This document shows positions 33,451 through 39,444 of a DNA stretch of 39,444 bases, in pieces. The position numbers were made by a program, and so were the translations under genes. Position 1 is the stretch's first letter; each line of letters opens with the position of its first letter. The notes beneath the pieces are model-generated. The model was given only the letters and a program-made list of their open reading frames with translations. It ran no database searches and had not been told where the DNA came from. This DNA comes from Planctomycetota bacterium (lineage in GTDB: Bacteria > Planctomycetota > Planctomycetia > Gemmatales > Gemmataceae). Location of the stretch: NCBI GenBank assembly GCA_021807595.1, contig JAKBCS010000037.1:1-39444 (forward strand). Direction: 5' to 3'.

Positions 33451-34592
33451 GCGAGGCAACCGCCGATCCCCGCCCGCGTTCCTCGACTTTTCGCCGCGCC
33501 GAGCCGGTGCTGCGCGTCGAGCGGCTCAACCATTGGTACGGCGACACGGACGAGACCCGGAAACAGGTTCTCTTCGACAACGAATTGCAAGTGGCGTGCG
33601 GAGAGATCGTCATTATGACGGGACCGTCCGGCTCCGGCAAAACGACGTTGCTGTCGCTGTTGGGCGCGTTGCGCACCGTGCAAGAAGGCGAGATCGAGGT
33701 GCTGGGCCAGCCGCTGCACCGGCTGCGCGGCAGGCAGCTGGTCCAGGTGCGCCGCGACATCGGGTTCATCTTTCAGGCGCACAATCTGTTTGGCTCCTTG
33801 ACCGCCTTGCAAAACGTAAGCATGGCTTTGGAACTAAAGGAGAACGATCGAACGCGCATCCACAACCGCGCCGTCGAGGTGCTGGCTTCATTGGGTTTAC
33901 TAGAACGCATCCACTATAAACCAGCGCGCCTTTCCGGCGGACAACGACAGCGCGTCGCCATCGCTCGCGCCTTGGCCAATCGTCCCAAACTCATCCTCGC
34001 CGACGAACCGACGGCGGCCTTGGACGAACAGAGCGGCCGCGAAGTCGTCAACTTGCTCAAGAAGCTCGCAAACGAAGAAGGCTGCACCAGCCTGATCGTC
34101 ACCCACGACAACCGCATTCTCGATGTCGCCGACCGCATCGTCGGCATGGCCAACGGCCGCATCAAGTCCAACGTGTTGTTGCAACGAGCGATTGAAATCT
34201 GCGAATTCCTCAAACAGTCCGAGACGTTTGCGCATCTATCGACGAGTACGCTGACGAACATCGCCGAGGCAATGGAAACGGAGAGCCATCCGTCTGGCAG
34301 CATCGTTATCCGCCGGGGCGACGAGGGGGAGAAATTTTACATAATAAAGAGCGGAGAAGTTGATATAATTACCCCAAGGGTAGACGGCAGCGAGGCCAAG
34401 GTGGCGACGTTGCACAAGGGGCAATACTTCGGCGAGGCGTCGCTAATGACCGGCGAACCGCGCAACGCCACGGCCATAGCCCGCCAAGACGTCGAACTGT
34501 ATACGCTGGACAAGCCTAATTTCCAGGCGGCGATAGCGTCGAGCGAACCGTTCCGCAAAGAATTGGAGAAAATCTTGTTCCAACGTCAGTAG
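33447..34592 (+). CDS. DevA/LolD-type ABC ATPase fused to a cyclic-nucleotide-binding domain
   Basis: A 381-residue fusion. The ABC domain (~20-235) has Walker A GPSGSGKTT, Q-loop FIFQAHNLFGSLTA, signature LSGGQRQRVAIARAL, Walker B LILADEPTAALD and the H-loop VTHD. A short helical linker follows (ICEFLKQSETFAHLSTSTL), then a cNMP-binding domain (~255-375): GSIVIRRGDEGEKFYIIKSGEVDI and the phosphate-binding cassette FGEASLMTGEPRNATA, with the glutamate and arginine that bind cyclic nucleotides retained. It starts in the stop of permease 2 (ATGA), so translation is coupled. The architecture implies that export is gated by cAMP, cGMP or another ligand. The fusion is the notable feature; plain DevA proteins end at ~240 residues. 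Confidence 0.95.
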   Translation: MSEATADPRPRSSTFRRAEPVLRVERLNHWYGDTDETRKQVLFDNELQVACGEIVIMTGPSGSGKTTLLSLLGALRTVQEGEIEVLGQPLHRLRGRQLVQVRRDIGFIFQAHNLFGSLTALQNVSMALELKENDRTRIHNRAVEVLASLGLLERIHYKPARLSGGQRQRVAIARALANRPKLILADEPTAALDEQSGREVVNLLKKLANEEGCTSLIVTHDNRILDVADRIVGMANGRIKSNVLLQRAIEICEFLKQSETFAHLSTSTLTNIAEAMETESHPSGSIVIRRGDEGEKFYIIKSGEVDIITPRVDGSEAKVATLHKGQYFGEASLMTGEPRNATAIARQDVELYTLDKPNFQAAIASSEPFRKELEKILFQRQ

Positions 34593-34609
34593 CGCGTTCG
34601 GTGGGTGGT

Positions 34610-34999
34610 CTAGGAGATCATCTGAATGTCGGTATCGGAGAATGGATGCCGAGATTGTTCGGTCTCCAGCGTGGCGCGGTCGATGGCACCCATGTCGACG
34701 AGGATGTCTCCCAACGGTTGGCTGCGTTGCATCTGAGCGCACAATAGCTCTTGCAAGCCGGATTTACTCAGGAAACCCAGCTCCACGGCGAGTTGCCCGA
34801 ACGGGCGGCGTTGCTCGGATTGCACGCTGAGGATCTTGAAGACTTGTCCCATTGTCAAGTGGCCCGTCTGCACCGCCAGCTGACCAATCGGGACGCGCCC
34901 TCTCATCTGTTGGTCCAGCGCGAGAAGCATTTGCTCGGAAGTGACCAACCCGCACCGGACGAGATGATTGCCCAGACGCATGGATTGCTCGTCTCTCAT
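34610..34999 (-). CDS. Standalone protein of four MshEN-like repeats
   Basis: A 129-residue protein built almost wholly of a ~30-residue repeat: RLGNHLVRCGLVTSEQMLLA (7-26), PIGQLAVQTGHLTMGQVFKI, PFGQLAVELGFLSKSGLQEL and PLGDILVDMGAIDRATLETE. The pattern [R/P]-[L/I/F]-G-xx-L-xxx-G-x-(L/I)-xxxx-(L/F) with a nearby Q is that of the MshEN / GspE N-terminal domain, where two such motifs bind c-di-GMP. It carries no ATPase. The gene is convergent to the exporter ATPase gene, with a 17-bp gap. Start taken at 34999; an ATG at 34981 directly before RLG is possible. It may serve as a separate regulatory part for a secretion ATPase or the exporter; this is inference. Confidence 0.78.
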   Translation of the reverse strand: MRDEQSMRLGNHLVRCGLVTSEQMLLALDQQMRGRVPIGQLAVQTGHLTMGQVFKILSVQSEQRRPFGQLAVELGFLSKSGLQELLCAQMQRSQPLGDILVDMGAIDRATLETEQSRHPFSDTDIQMIS

Positions 35000-35249
35000 A
35001 GGTTAGCGGGCGACATATCCCTTCAAGCATAGCATGAGAACGGAGAGAATTGAGACGGCGAACGACGATTATCGGTCGATCCCGCCCGCTCGCTCGCATC
35101 GGAGTGCCTGTGCCTTACGCAAGTTGGGCGGCACCAGGCGAGCCAAGGCGCGTTCGTTCTCACCGATCGTTTCGGATCGGAGCTTACTTGGTGCGAACGG
35201 CTCTGCTCGACTTGGGGAAGGGCACTTCCTAATCCGAGGGGTTTCGCCG

Positions 35250-35489
35250 TCAGGTTCCGCGCGGCTTACGTCCCCCTTTGCGTCCGGCGGCGCGGGCCTC
35301 CTCGGAGGTGAAGCGATGGGCCGTGCCCCGACCGTGAGCCGTCTGTCCCCCCTTGCGTCCCGCTTCCCGCGCTTCTTCGGTAGTAAATTCGTGTGCCGTC
35401 CCTTTTTCGTGCGCCGCGCGCCCCCCTTTGCTGGCAATCTCGCGCTGTCGTTCGGCATCCATGCCGGCGAAGCCTTTTTTCTTGGTCAT
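35250..35489 (-). CDS. KGG-repeat stress-induced protein
   Basis: A 79-residue very hydrophilic protein with three KGG motifs: SKGGRAAHEKGTAHEFT, RKGGQTAHGRGTAHRFT and RKGGRKP. Between them lie EEAREAGRKGG-type stretches, with a direct ~23-residue repeat. This matches the KGG (stress-induced bacterial acidophilic repeat) family, which includes GsiB and YciG-like proteins; these are usually desiccation- or general-stress induced and intrinsically disordered. The ATG at 35489 has GGAGGAGAGG upstream. It sits alone between two same-strand genes. The region 35000-35249 ahead of it on the left has no gene I can support. Confidence 0.9.
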   Translation of the reverse strand: MTKKKGFAGMDAERQREIASKGGRAAHEKGTAHEFTTEEAREAGRKGGQTAHGRGTAHRFTSEEARAAGRKGGRKPRGT

Positions 35490-35620
35490 AGCGAAAACCT
35501 CTCCTCCAGAAGTGTGCGGATATGTTGAAGCGCAACTACGTCGAACCGAGACGCAGTTCATGGAGGAGGGAAATGCAAACGCCATGCCTATTCCCGAAGT
35601 TTTGAAAACGCAAGCGACCT

Positions 35621-36751
35621 CTACCGTTCCCCGTCCCGCAAACGAGCCACTACTTCCACGATTCGGCGAGCCGCTTCGACGATTTCCTCTGTCGTCAAGA
35701 GCGGACTGAGGCTAAACCGCATCGCCGAGCGCAGCACTTCGTCGGCGACGCCCATCGCTTGCAATATCGGTGACGGCAGCAACGAACCACTCGAACACGC
35801 CGAGCCGGTCGAGCAAGCGATGCCCGCCAAATCGAGATTCATTAATAACAGATCCGCTTTAACTCCTAAGAAGGAGACGTTCAGGGTGTGAGGGATGCCG
35901 TCGTCCGAACCGTTGAGGACAACGGGAGCGGCTGCGTCGAGCAAGCTGAGAAAGCGCTGGCGCAGTAGGCGGACGCGAGCCAGACGCTCGTCGCGTTCCC
36001 GGCAAGCCAGTTCGAGAGCGCGGGCGAGACCGACGGCGAGGGCGACCGATTCGGTTCCGGGGCGTAGGCCATGCTGTTGATGCCCACCCCGCATAAGCGG
36101 CGGCAATTTCACACCCCGTCGCACCAACAATGCGCCGATGCCTTTGGGACCATGAAACTTGTGAGCGCTCAGCGACAGCGTATCGACGGCAAGATCGTGG
36201 AAATGCACGGGGATCTTTCCGATAGCCTGCACTGCGTCACAGTGAAAGCGAGCGCGCCCGGCAAGTTGTTGCGTCAAATCCCGAATGGGCTGAATCGCTC
36301 CCGTCTCGTGGTTGGCGAGCATAACGGCGACGAGGCGTGTTCGTGGGCAAAGAAGACGATCGAATAGTTTAACATCCACGATCCCTTCGGCATCGACGGA
36401 GAGTGCGTTGAAGGTGAAGCCGTTCTCGGTCAGATGGCGTAACGGCTCGGCGACGGAAGGGTGTTCGAGCGGGCTGGCGAGCAAATGTCCCGGTGCATGG
36501 CCGCACAATCCCAAAAGTGCCAGATTGTTGGCTTCGGTGGCTCCGCTGGTGAAGACGAGTTCATCGGGGTGCGCGCCGAGATGTGCCGCCACGGCTTCGC
36601 GCGCGTCTTCGAGAGCACGGCGAGCCTTTCGACCTGCGGAGTGGGCGCTGGCGGGATTGGCGAACGCCTCGGAGAAATACGGGTACATGGCCTGCCACAC
36701 CTCCGGTAGAAGAGGAGTGGTGGCGTTGTTGTCAAGATAAATGCAATCCAT
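35621..36751 (-). CDS. Cysteine desulfurase (NifS/IscS family)
   Basis: A 376-residue PLP enzyme that removes sulfur from cysteine to give a persulfide and alanine. It opens with IYLDNNATTPLLPEV; PLP-anchoring GATEANNLAL and HCDAVQAIGK are present, the Schiff-base lysine is in LSAHKFHGPKG, and the active-site loop has CSTGSACSSGSLLPSPIL with the catalytic cysteine in SACSSG. The loop sequence is that of class I (NifS/IscS) rather than SufS. No iscU, iscA or ferredoxin gene adjoins it. The product could supply sulfur to MnmA (17.4 kb) and to iron-sulfur assembly. Start ATG at 36751 with only a weak GTGG upstream; a hairpin is found just before it on this strand. Confidence 0.95.
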   Translation of the reverse strand: MDCIYLDNNATTPLLPEVWQAMYPYFSEAFANPASAHSAGRKARRALEDAREAVAAHLGAHPDELVFTSGATEANNLALLGLCGHAPGHLLASPLEHPSVAEPLRHLTENGFTFNALSVDAEGIVDVKLFDRLLCPRTRLVAVMLANHETGAIQPIRDLTQQLAGRARFHCDAVQAIGKIPVHFHDLAVDTLSLSAHKFHGPKGIGALLVRRGVKLPPLMRGGHQQHGLRPGTESVALAVGLARALELACRERDERLARVRLLRQRFLSLLDAAAPVVLNGSDDGIPHTLNVSFLGVKADLLLMNLDLAGIACSTGSACSSGSLLPSPILQAMGVADEVLRSAMRFSLSPLLTTEEIVEAARRIVEVVARLRDGER

Positions 36752-36772
36752 AAGCGACCACGACGGAGCTAG

Positions 36773-36828
36773 GCAGCAGCAGGGTAACGAGAGGCAATTC
36801 CCGACGGGAATCGCTCCCTGCTTGCTGC
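36773..36828 (-). other. Hairpin between miniprotein and cysteine desulfurase genes
   Basis: GCAGCAGCAGGG (36773-36784) pairs with CCCTGCTTGCTGC (36816-36828) with one bulge, and ATTCCCG/CGGGAAT pairs inside. It lies between the stop of the 29-residue gene (36846) and the desulfurase start (36751), so it may end the small transcript or act as leader structure of the desulfurase mRNA. Confidence 0.5.
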
Positions 36829-36845
36829 ATGTGCTTCATTGTAGT

Positions 36846-36935
36846 CTAAGGCTTGCTGGGTTTGCGGCCCCAGACGAAATAGATGGCCACGACCAAGAGA
36901 GTACCGACAACTCCGAACAGCAACGGCAATTGCAT
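36846..36935 (-). CDS. 29-residue single-span membrane miniprotein
   Basis: The frame reads MQLPLLFGVVGTLLVVAIYF, then VWGRKPSKP and TAG. One hydrophobic helix (~4-22) is followed by a positively charged tail, as in many bacterial small membrane proteins. A strong GAGGAG lies about 10 nt before the ATG, and no better frame competes for the site. It sits 94 bp upstream of the cysteine desulfurase and on the same strand. No family can be assigned, and translation needs direct proof. The coherent helix plus the ribosome-binding site make it more than a chance frame. Confidence 0.6.
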   Translation of the reverse strand: MQLPLLFGVVGTLLVVAIYFVWGRKPSKP

Positions 36936-36985
36936 GGAAGGAAATCTCCTCGGATGTTAAAGAATAGGGCGAACATTCCGCCCAC

Positions 36986-37032
36986 GGTAGGTACGCCGCG
37001 TCATTGCTTCGACGCGACGCGGCGCGCCTACC
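36986..37032. repeat. 17-bp inverted repeat between miniprotein and lipoprotein genes
   Basis: GGTAGGTACGCCGCGTC (36986-37002) pairs with 37016-37032 at 15 of 17 positions around a 13-nt loop. The GACGCGGCG core overlaps in sequence with the GTTAGCCGCGACGCG elements. It follows the lipoprotein gene by 67 bp and may lie on its 3' end. Confidence 0.75.
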
Positions 37033-37098
37033 GAAACATAGGTCAAGAAAAACCAGCAGGCGCAAATGTTCCGAGGAATCCGATTGTTCTAGCGCGGG

Positions 37099-37464
37099 TC
37101 ACTGGACCTTTTGAAAGGGGATTTCGCTGCCGTCGGCGTCCGTCAGCACCAAGGAATCGCCATCGACCACCACTTTTTCCACATGAGTTTTCCGACCTTC
37201 ATACTCTTCTTCAAATGTCAAGGTGACGGACGGCCCCATACCCAGGGCGTATGCGCCTTTGTACGGCTTGGCGTTGGCAACCAGAAGCAAATGACCGTCT
37301 TTGCCGAATTGCAGCTGCCTCGCGCCGGCGGGTAATTCTTGCCCTTTGACATTCGCGGCTCGGGAAACCCAAGCCGTCTGTTCGATCTTGCCCTTGTTGC
37401 CGGAGCAACCCGACAGTGCGAGAATCCCAAACGCGGACAGCATCAGAAACGAGCGAAAACGCAT
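37099..37464 (-). CDS. Small lipoprotein of unknown function
   Basis: A 121-residue exported protein. The ATG at 37464 has AAGGAGG upstream and begins a type II signal peptide (RFRSFLMLSAFGILALSGCS), with cysteine ~21 in LALSGC as the lipidation site. The mature part appears to be a small beta-rich domain (QLQFGKDGHLLLVANAK, GPSVTLTFEEEYEGRKTHVEKVVVDGDSLVLTD) with alternating strands, perhaps lipocalin-like, but I do not recognise the family. The lipid group should hold it in the cytoplasmic or outer membrane. It is divergent from the aminotransferase gene; a ~400-bp gap with a palindrome separates them. Confidence 0.85.
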   Translation of the reverse strand: MRFRSFLMLSAFGILALSGCSGNKGKIEQTAWVSRAANVKGQELPAGARQLQFGKDGHLLLVANAKPYKGAYALGMGPSVTLTFEEEYEGRKTHVEKVVVDGDSLVLTDADGSEIPFQKVQ

Positions 37465-37637
37465 ACGATACCTCCTTGCGACAATGCACGGCCTTCCCTG
37501 GCAACCAATCAATCGGCCCGACCGGGCGCGGGAAGATTGTACCGTGGGACACTCGGTTAGGGCAACAGAGGGAAGAAACGAAATAACAGCTATCGGAGAA
37601 AATGCAGCCTTCGGACTGCATACAAAACGGGAGGGTT

Positions 37638-37699
37638 GGTTAGCCGCGACGCGCGGCGGAGCGTGTGACCTCGGGCTACGCCGCGCGTCGCGGCTAACC
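37638..37699. repeat. GTTAGCCGCGACGCG-family inverted repeat, copy B
   Basis: Arms 37638-37658 and 37679-37699 are perfect 21-bp reverse complements beginning GGTTAGCCGCGACGCG; the loop is 20 nt. The outer 15 bp are those of copy A at 20253-20313, while the inner arm and loop differ. Here it lies between divergent genes, so the family is not confined to 3' ends. The rest of the 37465-37861 gap shows no gene. Confidence 0.9.
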
Positions 37700-37861
37700 G
37701 AACCGGTACGAAAGCGATCTGGCTCCGCCAGGAAACCGAACTAAATTGAGAAAGGGTTCTCGCTCCCTGATTGCGTCGGGGCAGTGGGAATAACCAGGAT
37801 TCTCCGATCGGCACTCTCCGCCCTGCATCCCGCCGTTCGCGCTCTCCAATCTGGAGGTTCC

Positions 37862-39175
37862 ATGACTCGCGTTGAAGAACAGTACGAGCAAGCCTGCAAG
37901 TATCTGGCGGGAGGCGTGAGCGCTTCGACGCGACTCAATCGCGCTCTTGGACATCCCATGCTCGTGGATCGCGCCGACGGTTGCCGTATTTGGGATCTCG
38001 ATGGTCGTGAATATATAGACCTCTGCTGCAGCCACGGCGCGACGCTGCTGGGTCACGGCGATCGGCGCGTCCGTCAAGCCGTCGAGAGCGTGCTGCAACG
38101 CGGAGCGGCTTGCTCTTACGAGAACGAATTGCATACGCAGTTGGCCCAACTGCTGTGCGCGACGGTGCCTTGCTGCGAGCGCGTGCGATTCACCGGCTCC
38201 GGCACGGAAGCGACAATGCACTGTCTGCGACTGGCGCGAGCGTTCACGGGCCGCTCCAAACTTCTGAAATTCGAGGGCAACTTTCACGGCTATCACGACC
38301 AGGTCATGTACGCCATCGGCACGCCTGCCGACCGTCTTGGTCCCGAGGATGCGCCGGCCCATTATCCCGGCTCCTCCGGTCTACCCGCCGGCTTCGAGCA
38401 AAACCTCGTCGTCGTTCCGTACAATCGTCCCGATTTGCTGGAAACGGCCTTCGCGCGACACGGCTCGGAATTGGCCGCCGTCTTTTGCGAGCCGATCTAC
38501 TACAACGCCGGTTGCATCGTGCCCAGTGCGGAGTTTCTGACTGCGTTGCGCCGGCTGACGCAGGCGCACGGCGTACTGCTGATTTTCGATGAAGTATTGA
38601 GCGCCTTCCGCATGGCACCGGGAGGAGCGCAGGAATACCTCGGCGTCACCCCGGATCTCTGCACGCTGGGCAAGGCGGTGGGCGGAGGTTATCCGTTGAG
38701 CGTCTTCGGAGGCCGCTTGGACATCATGGAGCGTCTGATGCCGCAAGGCAATTGCCAACATAGCGGCACCTACAACGGCCATCCCGTCGCCGTGGCTGCC
38801 GCCTTGGCGGCGGTGACGACTTATTGTCAATCCGGCTTCTACGAACACATCCACGCCCTCGCCGCACGATTGTACGATGGAATGAACGAGATCTTCGCGC
38901 GTCGCGCCGTACCGGGGCGCGTGCAGGGATTGGGAGCGCGATTCGGGATCTATTTCGGAATCCCGGAGCCGATCCGCAATTACCGCGATGCCGTGCGCCA
39001 TCACCGCGAGACGATGTTGCAGTTCATCGCCGCCGCCGCGCGCCGCGGCGTCTATTTCCACGATTACGGCGGCGCGGCCTGCCATCACGGCTTCTGCGCC
39101 GCTATGACGTTGGCGGAGGCGGACGAGACGCTAAATCGACTGGATTCGGCAGTGAGCGAACTACAATTGAGGTAA
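37862..39175 (+). CDS. Glutamate-1-semialdehyde aminomutase-like class III aminotransferase
   Basis: A 437-residue PLP enzyme. ATG at 37862 has GGAGG nine bases upstream. It opens ACKYLAGGVSASTRLNRALG, then VRFTGSGTEATMHCLRLARA (PLP phosphate-binding), the aspartate in LLIFDEVLSAFR, and the Schiff-base lysine in CTLGKAVGGGYPLSVFGG. The fold and motifs are those of the HemL branch of class III aminotransferases, but the HemL N-terminal GGVNSPVRA is replaced by GGVSASTRL, and the next gene is an M81-type peptidase rather than a heme gene. It is therefore more likely a related aminotransferase for an amino acid or amino ketone than a haem enzyme. It is in an apparent operon with the next gene (7-bp gap). 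Confidence 0.9.
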   Translation: MTRVEEQYEQACKYLAGGVSASTRLNRALGHPMLVDRADGCRIWDLDGREYIDLCCSHGATLLGHGDRRVRQAVESVLQRGAACSYENELHTQLAQLLCATVPCCERVRFTGSGTEATMHCLRLARAFTGRSKLLKFEGNFHGYHDQVMYAIGTPADRLGPEDAPAHYPGSSGLPAGFEQNLVVVPYNRPDLLETAFARHGSELAAVFCEPIYYNAGCIVPSAEFLTALRRLTQAHGVLLIFDEVLSAFRMAPGGAQEYLGVTPDLCTLGKAVGGGYPLSVFGGRLDIMERLMPQGNCQHSGTYNGHPVAVAAALAAVTTYCQSGFYEHIHALAARLYDGMNEIFARRAVPGRVQGLGARFGIYFGIPEPIRNYRDAVRHHRETMLQFIAAAARRGVYFHDYGGAACHHGFCAAMTLAEADETLNRLDSAVSELQLR

Positions 39176-39182
39176 CCGATTC

Positions 39183-39444
39183 ATGCGCATCGCCATCGGC
39201 CAACTCTGGCAAGAAACCAACACCTTCAATTCCATTCCCACGACGCGGCGCGACTTCGAGCAGTTCGGCATTGCGCGCGGGGCGGAATTGGTCGAGCGCA
39301 TGGCCGACACGAACGAGCTGGGTGGATTCATCCAGTCGTTGCGGCGTTGGCCGGAGCAACCGGAGATCGTCGGGCTGATACGCTTGCCGGCTTGGCCCGG
39401 AGGAACCGCGACGAGCGACACCTTCGTTTGGATTCGCGAGGAGT
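39183..39444 (+). CDS. MlrC/M81-family metallopeptidase, 5' part cut by the window end
   Basis: The frame opens at the ATG at 39183, with GAGG about 10 nt upstream, and stays open to the window edge for 87 codons. The start MRIAIGQLWQETNTFNSIPT carries the MlrC-type ETNTF motif and is followed by TTRRDFEQFGI and a PAWPGGTAT stretch, as in homologues of microcystinase C (M81 / DUF1485 family). These are zinc enzymes thought to hydrolyse linear peptides or amides. It is cut off here only by the end of the sequence. The link with a GSAM-like aminotransferase suggests catabolism of an amino-acid-like compound. Confidence 0.88.
   Translation, partial: MRIAIGQLWQETNTFNSIPTTRRDFEQFGIARGAELVERMADTNELGGFIQSLRRWPEQPEIVGLIRLPAWPGGTATSDTFVWIREE

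Noticed and set aside
35034-35528. 164-residue plus-strand frame opposite the KGG gene
   Set aside because: It is antisense to the KGG gene and shows no domain; the minus-strand KGG repeats are unambiguous.

Overview
The window reads as chromosomal DNA of a planctomycete, most likely a member of the Gemmatales/Gemmataceae (inference, no 16S rRNA present). The signs are moderately high GC, many dispersed palindromic elements between genes, Hanks-type kinases with a DLG motif, a huge membrane-bound sigma-54 activator, a DevBCA-like exporter, and N-anchored coiled-coil proteins of a type I associate with this phylum. I see no rRNA, tRNA, CRISPR array, prophage or complete insertion sequence.

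Left part (1-13.4 kb). A 31-bp palindromic tandem array covers 1-271. It is followed on the minus strand by a small unknown protein and a three-gene unit: a von Willebrand A protein, a PP2C-like phosphatase, and a very large membrane protein. That protein joins a cytoplasmic kinase domain, one membrane span, three Ig-like repeats and an alpha/beta-hydrolase fold whose nucleophile serine is replaced by glycine. The three-gene set resembles the TerY-P triad (vWA + PP2C + kinase) described for tellurium/stress loci, but with a membrane-anchored receptor-like kinase. After a long intergenic region come plus-strand genes for an RRM RNA-binding protein, an ASCH-domain protein and a front-end type fatty-acid desaturase (a plausible cold or membrane stress set). 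Next is an Hsp90-like chaperone overlapping a repeat-helix protein, facing a tail-anchored Ser/Thr kinase.

Middle (13.7-24.8 kb). Four consecutive genes encode N-anchored coiled-coil or collagen-like proteins, three of them sharing the N-terminal pattern GK(I/L)L-F-N. They are followed by mnmA (tRNA 2-thiouridine synthesis) and a two-PDZ HtrA-like protease. Convergent to these is a 1055-residue membrane protein with PDZ, multi-TM, GAF, sigma-54 AAA+ and Fis-type HTH parts. An alpha/beta hydrolase gene lies beyond it.

Right (24.9-39.4 kb). A minus-strand run hisF - pilT - pilB-like ATPase - cvpA-like may be one transcription unit. A plus-strand ABC exporter operon follows: membrane fusion protein, two different DevC/FtsX-type permeases, and an ATPase fused to a cyclic-nucleotide-binding domain. 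Then come a four-repeat MshEN-like protein, a KGG stress protein, a cysteine desulfurase (a possible sulfur donor for MnmA), a 29-residue membrane miniprotein, a lipoprotein, and a plus-strand pair of a glutamate-semialdehyde-aminomutase-like class III aminotransferase with an MlrC/M81 family metallopeptidase cut off by the window end.

Intergenic palindromes are a theme. At least two families recur within the window: the 31-bp unit at the left end with a solo copy at 29.57 kb, and the GTTAGCCGCGACGCG element at 20.25 and 37.64 kb. Several other long inverted repeats occur once.
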